NCBI RefSeq assembly: GCF_018381315.1
Contig: NZ_JAGZSD010000011.1
Coordinates: 37,762 to 101,761, forward strand
DNA: 64,000 bases
Reading direction: 5' to 3'
Source: Anaerostipes sp.
GTDB lineage: Bacteria > Bacillota > Clostridia > Lachnospirales > Lachnospiraceae
This document shows positions 17,255-26,287 of this stretch, in pieces (positions within the stretch are counted from its first letter, which is position 1; each line of letters begins with the position of its first letter). A program made the translations under genes and the position numbers. The notes beneath the pieces were generated by a model, which made no database searches, was not told the origin of the DNA, and saw only the letters and a list, made by a program, of their open reading frames with translations.

Positions 17255-17270
17255 GCGGGAGGAAAAAGGA

Positions 17271-19937
17271 ATGGAAAAGTACTTTTTGGCAATTGATATC
17301 GGAGCTTCCAGCGGAAGGCATATTCTTGGATATCTGGAAAACGGAAAGATGAGGCTGGAAGAAGTCTACCGCTTTCCTAACGGGATGGAAACTGCAGACG
17401 GTTCTCTGTGCTGGAATACAGACGCTCTGTTTTATGAGATCAGGCAGGGACTCAAGAAGTGCAGGGAAATTGGGAAGATCCCTTGCTGTATGGGCATTGA
17501 CACATGGGCAGTGGACTATGTGCTGCTGGATGACCGGGACCGTCCGATCGGAAAATCCTACGGATACCGTGACAGCAGGACCCAGGGCATGGACACGAAA
17601 GTATATGAGGAGATTTCATTAAAGCATTTGTATCAGAGGAACGGAATACAAAAACAAATTTTCAATACCATATATCAGCTTGTGGCAGACCGGGAACGGG
17701 AACCGGAACGCCTCAGGAGAGCTAAAAGCATGCTGATGATTCCCGACTATTTTAATTTTCTCCTGACCGGAGTTAAGAAAACGGAGTATACCAACGCAAC
17801 GACAACACAGCTGGTGGATCCAAAGACCAAAGATTGGGATTTTGAATTGATCCGGCGCCTGGGATTCCCGGAAGATATCTTCCAGTCTATCGCAGTGCCG
17901 GGAACACTGGTGGGCAGCTTTACTGAGGAAATCAGAGAAGAAATCGGCTTTGACTGTCAGGTTGTGCTGCCGGCCACCCACGATACAGGGTCTGCTGTAG
18001 CAGCCATACCTACGGAGAAGGATGATGCCCTATATATTAGTTCCGGGACATGGTCACTGATGGGTACAGAACTTATGAAAGCAGACTTTTCTCCTGACAG
18101 CATGGAGGCAAACTTTACAAACGAAGGTGGCGTAGATTACCGGTTCCGCTATCTGAAAAATATTATGGGGCTTTGGATGATCCAATCTGTAAAAAAAGAA
18201 TTTGAGACAGAATATTCTTTTTCCTACATCTGCGAGATGGCCTCCAAAGAGACAATCCCTTCCATTGTTAACTGCAACGATGACAGGTTCCTGGCACCGG
18301 ACAGTATGATTCAGGCAGTCAAGGATTACTGCAGGGAGACGTTCCAGCAGGTGCCCGAGACAGAATGGGAGATTGCGGCAGTTATTTACAACAGTCTGGC
18401 AAAGTGTTACGAGAGAACTGTCAGACAGATGGAGGATCTGACCGGAAAAAAATACGAAAGGATCTACGTGGTCGGCGGAGGGGCCAACGCCCAATATTTA
18501 AACCAGCTGACGGCACAGTACACCGGTTGTGAGGTATATGCAGGGCCTTCGGAGGCCACAGCCATTGGAAATCTGCTGGTGCAGATGCAGTATGACGGAA
18601 GTTTTCATAATTTAAAGGAAGCAAGGCGGTGCGTGGCACAGTCGTTTGAGATTGAAGCGTATAAACCAGAAAATAAAGGAGGTAAAGCAATGACAGTGAA
18701 AGAAAGATATGAGGCAGCAAAAGAAAGTTATGCAAACATCGGGGTAGATACAGATAAAGTGCTTGAGCAGCTGAAACATATTCCAATCTCTATACACTGC
18801 TGGCAGGGAGACGATGTAAATGGCTTTGAAGGTGACGGAGAACTTTCCGGAGGGATTCAGACAACAGGGAATTATCCTGGAAAAGCAAGGACACCGGAAG
18901 AATTAATGGAAGACATTGATAAAGCACTGAGTCTGATTCCGGGTAAACACCGGCTGAACCTGCACGCAAGTTATGCCATTTTTGAGGATGGATTTGCAGA
19001 CAGAGATGTCCTTGAACCAAAACATTTTAAAAAATGGGCAGAGTTTGCAAAAGAAAGAGGACTTGGACTGGACTTTAATCCGACTTATTTTTCACATCCA
19101 AAAGCAGAGGCAGCAACACTCTCCAGTGAAGATGAAGAAATCAGGAAGTTCTGGATCCGTCATGGCCAGGCATGTTTAAGGATCTCCGAATATTTTGCAG
19201 AAGAACTTGGCACACCTTGTACAATGAATATCTGGATCCCGGACGGTTTTAAGGATGTGCCCGCAGACAGGAAAGCACCGAGGGCAAGACTCAAAGATTC
19301 TCTGGACCAGATTTTATCCATTGGGTATGACAGAGAAAAGGTCAATGTAGCTGTGGAATCCAAAGTATTCGGTATCGGAATGGAGAGTTATACAGTAGGA
19401 TCCCACGAATTTTATATGAATTATGCGGCAAAAAATAACCTGCTCTGCCTGCTGGACAATGGACATTACCATCCGACGGAAGTGGTTTCCGATAAAATAT
19501 CTTCCATGCTCCTGTTCTCTGACAAGGTTGCGCTCCATGTGACCAGACCGGTGCGCTGGGACAGTGACCATGTGGTGCTCCTGGATGATGAGACCAAAGA
19601 AATTGCAAAAGAGATTGTTATGAACGGACCGGAGCATGTGCTCCTCGCCTTAGATTTCTTTGACGCCAGCATCAATCGTATTTCGGCCTGGGTGGTAGGC
19701 ATGAGAAATATGCAGAAAGCTCTGCTTATGGCAATGCTGAGACCAAACGGGACACTGGCACAGTTACAGGACAGGAGAGAATTTACTGAACTTATGGTAA
19801 TGCAGGAAGAATTAAAGATGTATCCGGCCGGAGATGTGTGGAATTATTTCTGCGAGCTAAACGGAGTTCCCGGAAGAGAAGACTGGTTCAGAGAAGTGAA
19901 ATCATACGAGACAGAAACGCTTTTAAAGCGCGGTTAA
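17271..19937 (+). CDS. Fused rhamnulokinase / L-rhamnose isomerase
   Basis: One 888-residue frame holding two complete enzymes of rhamnose breakdown. Residues 1-473 are RhaB, a FGGY kinase: AIDIGASSGR, GIDTWAVDYVLLD, HDTGSAVAAIP, SSGTWSLMG and GGGANAQYLNQLTA. Residues 474-888 are RhaA: SIHCWQGDDV, LDFNPTYFSHPKA, MNIWIPDG, and the metal/substrate region DNGHYHPTEVVSDKIS. The isomerase part has normal full length (415 residues from its own Met). The kinase part stops after FEIEAYKPEN, about where free RhaB proteins still have a short final helix. A good ribosome site and ATG remain at the joint (18675-18692). The frame is open without stop across the joint, so a fusion is encoded, and free RhaA may be made too. 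Confidence 0.93.
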   Translation: MEKYFLAIDIGASSGRHILGYLENGKMRLEEVYRFPNGMETADGSLCWNTDALFYEIRQGLKKCREIGKIPCCMGIDTWAVDYVLLDDRDRPIGKSYGYRDSRTQGMDTKVYEEISLKHLYQRNGIQKQIFNTIYQLVADREREPERLRRAKSMLMIPDYFNFLLTGVKKTEYTNATTTQLVDPKTKDWDFELIRRLGFPEDIFQSIAVPGTLVGSFTEEIREEIGFDCQVVLPATHDTGSAVAAIPTEKDDALYISSGTWSLMGTELMKADFSPDSMEANFTNEGGVDYRFRYLKNIMGLWMIQSVKKEFETEYSFSYICEMASKETIPSIVNCNDDRFLAPDSMIQAVKDYCRETFQQVPETEWEIAAVIYNSLAKCYERTVRQMEDLTGKKYERIYVVGGGANAQYLNQLTAQYTGCEVYAGPSEATAIGNLLVQMQYDGSFHNLKEARRCVAQSFEIEAYKPENKGGKAMTVKERYEAAKESYANIGVDTDKVLEQLKHIPISIHCWQGDDVNGFEGDGELSGGIQTTGNYPGKARTPEELMEDIDKALSLIPGKHRLNLHASYAIFEDGFADRDVLEPKHFKKWAEFAKERGLGLDFNPTYFSHPKAEAATLSSEDEEIRKFWIRHGQACLRISEYFAEELGTPCTMNIWIPDGFKDVPADRKAPRARLKDSLDQILSIGYDREKVNVAVESKVFGIGMESYTVGSHEFYMNYAAKNNLLCLLDNGHYHPTEVVSDKISSMLLFSDKVALHVTRPVRWDSDHVVLLDDETKEIAKEIVMNGPEHVLLALDFFDASINRISAWVVGMRNMQKALLMAMLRPNGTLAQLQDRREFTELMVMQEELKMYPAGDVWNYFCELNGVPGREDWFREVKSYETETLLKRG
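18675..18692 (+). promoter_or_regulatory. Internal ribosome binding site and start of the isomerase half
   Basis: AAAGGAGG at 18675-18682 is 7 bases before an in-frame ATG at 18690 that corresponds to the natural N-terminus of RhaA (MTVKERYEAAK). In the reading frame of the fusion these bases encode NKGGKAM. It is a relic of separate genes or a working internal start. Confidence 0.85.
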
Positions 19938-19950
19938 GAGGAGGAAGAGC

Positions 19951-20781
19951 ATGAAAGTATTGGATGCGGAGTTTGTCAAAGGGTTTATCAGGATGTGTGA
20001 CGACGGATTTTTACAGGGATGGCATGAGAGAAACGGCGGAAATGCTACTTACCGTATGAAACCGGAGGAAACACAAGAAGTCAAAGAAGAGTTTTGTTAT
20101 GAGAAAGAATTCACACCGATCGGAACTAAAGTTCCGGGACTTGCCGGAGAGTATTTCCTTGTAACGGGGTCGGGAAAATATTTCAGGAATGTGTCTTTAG
20201 AGCCTGAAAATAATATTGCGGTTATCGAAGTGGATGACAAAGGAGAAAATTACAGGATTGTATGGGGGCTGAAAAAAGGAGGGGTGCCTACAAGTGAGCT
20301 TCCTTCTCACCTCATGAACCATGAAGTAAAGAAAGAAGCTTCCGGCGGTGCTCACAGAGTAATTTATCATTCTCATACACCAAATGTCATTGCACTGACC
20401 TTTCTTCTTCCTATCGATGACAAGATATTTACGAGAGAATTGTGGGAAATGATGACTGAGTGCCCGGTCATTTTCCCGGACGGCATCGGGACGGTTGGAT
20501 GGATGGTTCCGGGCGGGAAAGAAATTGCAGTGGAATCCAGCAGACTGATGAAACAATATAATGCTATTATCTGGGCTCACCATGGAATTTTCTGTTCCGG
20601 CCAAGATTTTGATAATACCTTTGGTCTGATGCATACAGTTGAAAAAGCTGCAGAAATTCTGATTAAGGTGCTGTCTGTACGGCCGGATAAGCTCCAGACG
20701 ATTACACAGCAGAACTTCAGAGATCTGGCAAAAGAATTTAAAGTAAATCTCCCGGAGCAATTCCTTTACGAAAAAGAATAG
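19951..20781 (+). CDS. rhaD: Rhamnulose-1-phosphate aldolase
   Basis: Splits L-rhamnulose 1-phosphate to dihydroxyacetone phosphate and L-lactaldehyde. 276 residues, class II aldolase. Marks: WHERNGGNATYRM, the phosphate-site region VTGSGKYFRN, the catalytic Glu region EVKKEASGGAHRV, zinc His pair in YHSHTPNVIALTF and the third in IWAHHGIFCSG. GAGGAGGAAGAGC precedes the ATG, 13 bases after the kinase-isomerase stop. It is the last gene of the rhamnose operon, which ends at the following terminator. No lactaldehyde reductase or dehydrogenase gene is in the operon. Confidence 0.97.
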   Translation: MKVLDAEFVKGFIRMCDDGFLQGWHERNGGNATYRMKPEETQEVKEEFCYEKEFTPIGTKVPGLAGEYFLVTGSGKYFRNVSLEPENNIAVIEVDDKGENYRIVWGLKKGGVPTSELPSHLMNHEVKKEASGGAHRVIYHSHTPNVIALTFLLPIDDKIFTRELWEMMTECPVIFPDGIGTVGWMVPGGKEIAVESSRLMKQYNAIIWAHHGIFCSGQDFDNTFGLMHTVEKAAEILIKVLSVRPDKLQTITQQNFRDLAKEFKVNLPEQFLYEKE

Positions 20782-20797
20782 AAAGATGTATCAACGC

Positions 20798-20848
20798 ACA
20801 AAGCCTGAAAGTTCCTCAAAGAGTGAGGAGCCTTCAGGCTTTGTTTAT
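20798..20848. terminator. Bidirectional terminator between rhaD and the ECF S-component gene
   Basis: AAAGCCTGAA...TTCAGGCTTT with an inner CCTC/GAGG stem, A-run and T-run on either side. It separates two convergent genes. Confidence 0.9.
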
Positions 20849-21379
20849 TTACTCATGGTTCATACATAATTTTGCGCGCTTGATATCAGGAACTGCAGTT
20901 AAGATAGGAAGCAGGATCGCTGCCACTACCAATCCGGAGCATCCCTGAATCGCATTGGAAGGAACACTCAACAGTGCCGGGCCCACGCCCTCTGTGATAT
21001 AAGAGTGGATAAAATAGCCGGCAACCACGAAGAAAATGTCCGCCAGTCCGCAGGGAATCATAGCGATCAGATCCTTCACTCCATGATTTGTAAGGGCTTT
21101 GTAGAGAACGGCTGCAGTCAGCGCCACCAGGAACTTGACAATAAAGGTAGTTGGCGCATAGTAGGCATAGCCGGAAAAAATATCAGCAAAGGCAGAGCCG
21201 ATTCCGGCAGCAAGAGAACCGTATTTTTTGCCAAGTATCACTCCGCTTAAAATAACGAAGGCGTCACCCAGATGGATATATCCGTGGGTGGCAGGTGTGG
21301 GAATCTGGATGACCATGGTGCCTACACAGCACAGTGCTGTAAAAAGAGCAGTATATACAAGTTTTTTTGTTTGATTCAT
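20849..21379 (-). CDS. ECF transporter S component, substrate unknown
   Basis: 176-residue membrane protein with about six membrane segments. The N-terminal KKLVYTALFTALCCVGTMV matches the A-x-x-x-A pattern region by which S components bind the EcfT subunit. Further marks are HGYIHLGDAFVILSGVILG and the short conserved AxxxG helices. It binds a vitamin or related compound and uses a shared EcfAAT energiser encoded elsewhere. GAGGAGGAATGATATT precedes the ATG. No known riboswitch was seen in its leader, and neither neighbour identifies the vitamin. The nearby thiMED operon makes a thiamine-related substrate conceivable but unsupported. Confidence 0.9.
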   Translation of the reverse strand: MNQTKKLVYTALFTALCCVGTMVIQIPTPATHGYIHLGDAFVILSGVILGKKYGSLAAGIGSAFADIFSGYAYYAPTTFIVKFLVALTAAVLYKALTNHGVKDLIAMIPCGLADIFFVVAGYFIHSYITEGVGPALLSVPSNAIQGCSGLVVAAILLPILTAVPDIKRAKLCMNHE

Positions 21380-21514
21380 AATATCATTCCTCCTCGATTA
21401 AAATCATATCATTCATTTTCATTTATCTTAATAAAAAAGTGGTATTGATAAAAATGCCAGATATAAAGTTTTTAATGGTGCCAGCTTATTTTTCTTTCCT
21501 AAAACAGCATCTTA

Positions 21515-21523
21515 TGATATAAT
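21515..21523 (+). promoter_or_regulatory. Extended -10 promoter of the hydratase operon
   Basis: TGATATAAT (TG at 21515, TATAAT at 21518-21523), 27 bases before the ATG at 21550. The -35 region is weak, as is common with extended -10 promoters. Confidence 0.6.
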
Positions 21524-21549
21524 CTCCTAAAAAGATTCAGGAGGAAAGT

Positions 21550-23838
21550 ATGATTAATTTGTATGAAAAAGGTGCATTTTTAGTAGACGGCACCGAACTT
21601 GTAGATGAAAATAACACAGAACGATTAAACCAGCTTACAGGGACTGCCCCATCAAAAGAAGAAGCAAAACAGAATACGATCGCATATGGAATTTTAAAGA
21701 ACCATAATACATCTGACAGCATGGACAAGCTGAAGATCAAATTTGATACATTGACATCCCATGATATAACATTTGTTGGGATCATTCAGACTGCAAGGGC
21801 ATCAGGGATCGAAAAGTTCCCGGTTCCTTATGTACTTACCAACTGCCACAACAGCCTTTGTGCCGTAGGCGGAACGATCAACGAAGATGACCATATGTTC
21901 GGCCTGACTGCTGCTAAGCGTTACGGCGGTATGTATGTACCTCCTCATCAGGCGGTAATTCATCAGTTTGCAAGGGAAATGCTCGCTGGTGGCGGAAAGA
22001 TGATCCTTGGATCTGACAGCCATACAAGATACGGAGCGCTGGGAACCATGGCCATGGGAGAAGGCGGACCGGAGCTTGTAAAACAGCTGCTCAGCCGTAC
22101 TTATGATATCAATATGCCTTCTGTTGTAGGTGTTTATCTTACCGGTAAGCCTGAAAAAGGGGTGGGGCCTCAGGATGTGGCTCTGGCTATTATTGGTGCC
22201 GTATTTGACTGCGGATATGTAAACAACAAGGTGATGGAGTTTGTAGGACCGGGAGTTGCAAATCTTTCAGCAGATTTCAGAATCGGCATTGACGTAATGA
22301 CGACAGAGACAACCTGTCTTTCTTCTATATGGAAGACAGATGATACCATCAGGGAATTTTATGAGATCCACGGCAGGGAAAAGGACTACAAAGAATTAAA
22401 TCCTGGTGCCGTAGCATACTATGACGGAATGGTAGAAGTGGATTTATCTAAAATTAAACCGATGATCGCCATGCCGTTCCATCCAAGCAACACCTATACA
22501 ATAGAAGAAGTCAATGCGAATCTGAATGACGTATTGGCAGAGGTGGAAAAACGTGCCCTGGTAAGTCTTGACGGAGCTGTAGATTATTCTCTTCAGGACA
22601 AGATCAAGGACGGCAGACTGTATGTAGATCAGGGAATTATTGCAGGATGTGCCGGAGGCGGATATGAAAATATCTGTGAAGCAGCCAATATCTTAAAGGG
22701 ATCCAGCATTGGTTCTGATGAGTTTACTCTGAGTGTTTACCCTGCAAGTACACCGATCTTTATGGAACTTGTAAAGAACGGTGCGGTAGCAGATCTCATG
22801 GCTACAGGAGCCGTTGTGAAAACAGCATTCTGCGGACCGTGCTTCGGAGCAGGTGATACTCCTGCCAATAATGCATTCAGCATCCGCCACTCTACAAGGA
22901 ACTTCCCGAACAGAGAAGGCTCTAAGCTTCAGAGCGGACAGATTGCATCTGTGGCACTGATGGATGCCAGATCCATCGCAGCTACCGCAGCAAACAAAGG
23001 ATACCTGACGCCTGCAACCGACGTAGATGCTGACTTTAACGTTCCGAAATACTTCTTTGACAAGACAATTTATGAAAACCGTGTATTTGACAGCAAGGGT
23101 GCGGCAGATTCTTCTGTGGAAGTTCAGTTTGGACCGAATATCAAGGACTGGCCTCAGATGTCCGCGCTTCCTGAGAATCTTGTCTTAAAGGTAGTGTCTG
23201 AGATCCACGATCCGGTGACTACAACGGATGAGCTGATCCCGTCCGGGGAGACTTCCTCATACCGCTCTAATCCTCTTGGGCTTGCAGAGTTTACACTGTC
23301 CAGAAAAGATCCTGCATATGTAGGGCTTGCAAAAGAGATCCAGAAGGGACAGAAGGCTATTGAGGCTGGAACCTGTCCGCTGGATGCAGTGGAGGAATTA
23401 AAGCCTGTTATGGAGGCTGTCAATAAAAAGTTCCCGGAAGCCGGAGAAGGCAATCTGGGAATCGGAAGCACAATTTTTGCAGTGAAGCCCGGAGACGGTT
23501 CCGCCAGGGAACAGGCGGCTTCCTGCCAGAAGGTACTGGGCGGATGGGCTAATATTGCAAACGGATACGCCACAAAACGCTACCGCTCTAACCTGATCAA
23601 CTGGGGAATGCTTCCGCTGACGATTGAAGAAGGAGAGCTTCCTTTTAAGAATAAAGATTACTTATTCCTTCCGGGCATCAGAGAGGCAGTGGAGAACAAG
23701 GACAGCAAGATCCGGGCTTTTGTGGTGAGAGACGGAGATTTGAACGAATTTGAGCTGACCTTGGGAGAACTTACAGATGACGAGAGAGAGATCATCCTGA
23801 AGGGATGCCTGATTAATTACTATAAAGAGGAGAACTAA
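21550..23838 (+). CDS. Aconitase-superfamily hydratase (YbhJ-like)
   Basis: 762-residue iron-sulfur (de)hydratase. Marks of the aconitase fold: GSDSHTRYGALGTMAMGEGG (seen in part), the cluster cysteine pair in AFCGPCFGAGD preceded by a third Cys (GCAGGGYENICE region), RNFPNREG, and the C-terminal swivel domain (LVLKVVSEIHD, SNLINWGMLP). Its length and pattern resemble the uncharacterised YbhJ branch rather than AcnA or AcnB, so I do not call it the TCA-cycle aconitase. AGGAGGAAAGT precedes the ATG. The NhaC-type carrier gene begins 12 bases later, suggesting that the substrate is an imported hydroxy- or tricarboxylate. The reaction is inferred from the fold only. Confidence 0.88.
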   Translation: MINLYEKGAFLVDGTELVDENNTERLNQLTGTAPSKEEAKQNTIAYGILKNHNTSDSMDKLKIKFDTLTSHDITFVGIIQTARASGIEKFPVPYVLTNCHNSLCAVGGTINEDDHMFGLTAAKRYGGMYVPPHQAVIHQFAREMLAGGGKMILGSDSHTRYGALGTMAMGEGGPELVKQLLSRTYDINMPSVVGVYLTGKPEKGVGPQDVALAIIGAVFDCGYVNNKVMEFVGPGVANLSADFRIGIDVMTTETTCLSSIWKTDDTIREFYEIHGREKDYKELNPGAVAYYDGMVEVDLSKIKPMIAMPFHPSNTYTIEEVNANLNDVLAEVEKRALVSLDGAVDYSLQDKIKDGRLYVDQGIIAGCAGGGYENICEAANILKGSSIGSDEFTLSVYPASTPIFMELVKNGAVADLMATGAVVKTAFCGPCFGAGDTPANNAFSIRHSTRNFPNREGSKLQSGQIASVALMDARSIAATAANKGYLTPATDVDADFNVPKYFFDKTIYENRVFDSKGAADSSVEVQFGPNIKDWPQMSALPENLVLKVVSEIHDPVTTTDELIPSGETSSYRSNPLGLAEFTLSRKDPAYVGLAKEIQKGQKAIEAGTCPLDAVEELKPVMEAVNKKFPEAGEGNLGIGSTIFAVKPGDGSAREQAASCQKVLGGWANIANGYATKRYRSNLINWGMLPLTIEEGELPFKNKDYLFLPGIREAVENKDSKIRAFVVRDGDLNEFELTLGELTDDEREIILKGCLINYYKEEN

Positions 23839-23850
23839 GGAGCAGCATAA

Positions 23851-25335
23851 ATGATCGGAACTATTTGGGCGCTGGTGCCGCCCATCATTGCCATTGGACT
23901 GGCATTGATCACAAAAGAGGTTTATCTTTCCCTGATGGTGGGGATTGCTTCCGGGGCTTTAATGTTTGAACATTTTCAGCCTGTGGAAGCAATGAATACC
24001 ATATTTGAAATTATGACCGGAAAAATCGGGAGCAACTGCGACATCCTGATTTTTCTTGTGATGCTGGGTATCTTAGTTGCCCTGATCACCAAATCCGGAG
24101 CTTCCCGGGCCTATGGAAAATGGGCGTTAAAGGCGATTAAGTCAAAGAGACAGGCTATGTTTGCAACGTCTCTGCTGGGAACCGTTATTTTTGTGGATGA
24201 TTATTTCAACTGTCTGACTGTTGGAACCGTCATGAAGCCCATAACAGACAAATATAAGGTCACAAGGGCCAAGCTTGCGTATGTGATTGACGCCACTGCA
24301 GCGCCGATCTGTATTATAGCCCCGATTTCCAGCTGGGCAGCAGCTGTGGGATCATCTCTGCCGGAGGGAAGCAGCATTGATGGATTCTCACTGTTTGTGA
24401 GAGCCATCCCGTTTAATTATTATGCGCTTCTGACGCTGGTGTTCCTCATCTTTTTGATTATCCTTAATGTGGATTTTTCCAAGATGAAGCAGTATGAGGA
24501 GGAGAAGGGAAATGAGACCCACGACCAGAAGCATGAAGCAGATGTCCCGGTTGTGGGAAGGGGCCAGGTAAAGGATCTGATCCTGCCCATTCTGTTTCTG
24601 ATTGCATCCTGTATCGGTTTTATGCTTTACACAGGCGGATTTTTCCAGGGCAAAGATATTATATCTGCCCTGTCCGGCTGCAACAGCGGCAGAAGTCTGG
24701 TGCTTGGATCTTTTTCAACACTTATTTTTACTTTCCTTTTATATATTCCGAGAAAGGTAGTAGCGTTTGTGGATTTTTGCGGAAGCTTCAGCCAGGGATT
24801 TAAGTCTATGACTTCAGCCATTATGATTTTGTGTCTGGCATGGACGCTTTCCGGTATCTGCGGAGATGAGTATTTGAGGATCGGACAGTTTGTCAGCGGA
24901 GTCATCAGCGGCAATACATCTGCCACTGCAGTTCTGCCGGCTCTGTTTTTCCTGGCCGCGCTGGGGCTTTCTTTTGCCACCGGAACTTCATGGGGTACCT
25001 TCGGAATTCTGATTCCGATCTCAGTAGCGGTTGTGGGCAGTGATATTTCAATGCTGCCTTTGCTTGTGGGATCCATTTTGTCTGGAGCTGTATGCGGGGA
25101 TCATATCTCCCCGATTTCGGATACGACCATTTTGGCTTCTGCGGGGGCCGGATGCCGACATATCGATCATGTATCCACCCAGATGCCTTATGCATTTATT
25201 GTTGCAGGGTGTGCGGTGATCGGCTATCTGACGGCAGGAGCCTTAGGAAACGGATTTTTAGGGCTGGCTGTTGCGGCCGGAGCACTTGCAGTGGCTATGG
25301 CTTCCATTGTTTGGAACGTAAAGAAAAAGGCTTAG
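23851..25335 (+). CDS. NhaC-family sodium-coupled antiporter
   Basis: 494-residue inner membrane carrier with about 11-12 membrane segments. NhaC marks include FVDDYFNCLTVGTVMKPITDKY, with acidic residues in the membrane, DATAAPICIIAPISSWAA, and GDHISPISDTTILASAGAGC near the C-terminus. The family exchanges sodium with protons or with organic acids (malate-lactate antiporter MleN is a member). Following the hydratase by 12 bases and preceding MoxR by 10, it could bring the substrate of the hydratase into the cell. That link is inference from the operon. Confidence 0.92.
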   Translation: MIGTIWALVPPIIAIGLALITKEVYLSLMVGIASGALMFEHFQPVEAMNTIFEIMTGKIGSNCDILIFLVMLGILVALITKSGASRAYGKWALKAIKSKRQAMFATSLLGTVIFVDDYFNCLTVGTVMKPITDKYKVTRAKLAYVIDATAAPICIIAPISSWAAAVGSSLPEGSSIDGFSLFVRAIPFNYYALLTLVFLIFLIILNVDFSKMKQYEEEKGNETHDQKHEADVPVVGRGQVKDLILPILFLIASCIGFMLYTGGFFQGKDIISALSGCNSGRSLVLGSFSTLIFTFLLYIPRKVVAFVDFCGSFSQGFKSMTSAIMILCLAWTLSGICGDEYLRIGQFVSGVISGNTSATAVLPALFFLAALGLSFATGTSWGTFGILIPISVAVVGSDISMLPLLVGSILSGAVCGDHISPISDTTILASAGAGCRHIDHVSTQMPYAFIVAGCAVIGYLTAGALGNGFLGLAVAAGALAVAMASIVWNVKKKA

Positions 25336-25345
25336 AGGTGATGTG

Positions 25346-26278
25346 ATGAGCAATTTGGCCGGAAGGGCGATTGAGGAAATAGGAAAAGTAATCATCGGAA
25401 AAGAGCATATCACGAGACAGGTGATGACGGCCATTTTAGCCAATGGCCATATTCTCATCGAGGATATACCTGGAGTGGGAAAAACTACGCTTGCTATTGC
25501 ATTTTCCAAGGTGCTGGGGCTTGATTATCAGCGGATACAGTTTACCCCGGATGTGATGCCTGCGGATATTGCCGGCTTTTCAGTCTATAAGCAGGGCAGC
25601 GAATCCTTTGAATATCAAAGAGGAGCGGCAATCACCAATCTTCTTCTGGCAGATGAGATCAACCGTACCTCCCCCAAAACTCAGTCAGCTCTTCTGGAGG
25701 CTATGGAGGAAGGAAAGATCACTGTGGACGGGGTGACGAGAGAACTGCCGGATCCATATGTGGTCATTGCCACACAGAACCCGCTTGGAGCTGTGGGAAC
25801 CCATTCCCTCCCTGAGGCCCAGCTGGACCGGTTTATGATCCGTATTTCTATGGGCTACCCTGACAGGGAGAGCGAGATTGCCATGCTGAAGCAGGAAAGA
25901 GTGAATGTGGCGATTGACTCACTGACAGAGATCATTAAAATCACAGACCTGATTTTAATGAAGCAGCAGGCAGAGAGGGTATATGTCCATGAAGATTTAT
26001 ACCGGTATATTGTCGATATTGCCGGTGCCACAAGAAATCATCCCGACCTGGATATGGGAATCAGCCCAAGGGGGACGATCTCTCTGCTGCAGATGGCCAA
26101 AGCAAATGCCTACCTGGATGAAAGGGACTACATGGTTCCGGGTGACATCAAAGATATTTTTTATGCCACGTCGGCGCACAGAGTTGTAAAGAGTAAAGAG
26201 GCAAGGATCAAGCGCAAGACTGTAAGGGAGATTCTGGAATCCATAGCAGAAGGAATTCCTGTCCCTGAAAGCAGATAA
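25346..26278 (+). CDS. MoxR-family AAA+ ATPase
   Basis: 310-residue AAA+ chaperone-like ATPase. Walker A GVGKTTLAIAFS near residue 40, Walker B LLLADEINRTSPKTQSALLEAMEE (seen in part), sensor 1 VIATQNP, arginine finger region LPEAQLDRFM, and sensor 2 GISPRGTISLLQ. ATG 25346 with AGAGGTG before it is better than GTG 25343. It is the first of the usual MoxR - DUF58 - transglutaminase trio, which is thought to assemble or mature other proteins or to act at the envelope. Only 10 bases separate it from the NhaC gene. Confidence 0.96.
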   Translation: MSNLAGRAIEEIGKVIIGKEHITRQVMTAILANGHILIEDIPGVGKTTLAIAFSKVLGLDYQRIQFTPDVMPADIAGFSVYKQGSESFEYQRGAAITNLLLADEINRTSPKTQSALLEAMEEGKITVDGVTRELPDPYVVIATQNPLGAVGTHSLPEAQLDRFMIRISMGYPDRESEIAMLKQERVNVAIDSLTEIIKITDLILMKQQAERVYVHEDLYRYIVDIAGATRNHPDLDMGISPRGTISLLQMAKANAYLDERDYMVPGDIKDIFYATSAHRVVKSKEARIKRKTVREILESIAEGIPVPESR

Positions 26279-26287
26279 GGAGCGGCC

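Noticed and set aside
18600..18692. Frameshift or missing stop between rhaB and rhaA as assembly error
   Set aside because: The distance from 17271 to 18690 is an exact multiple of three with no stop, and both halves are intact, so I report a fusion; an error cannot be fully excluded.
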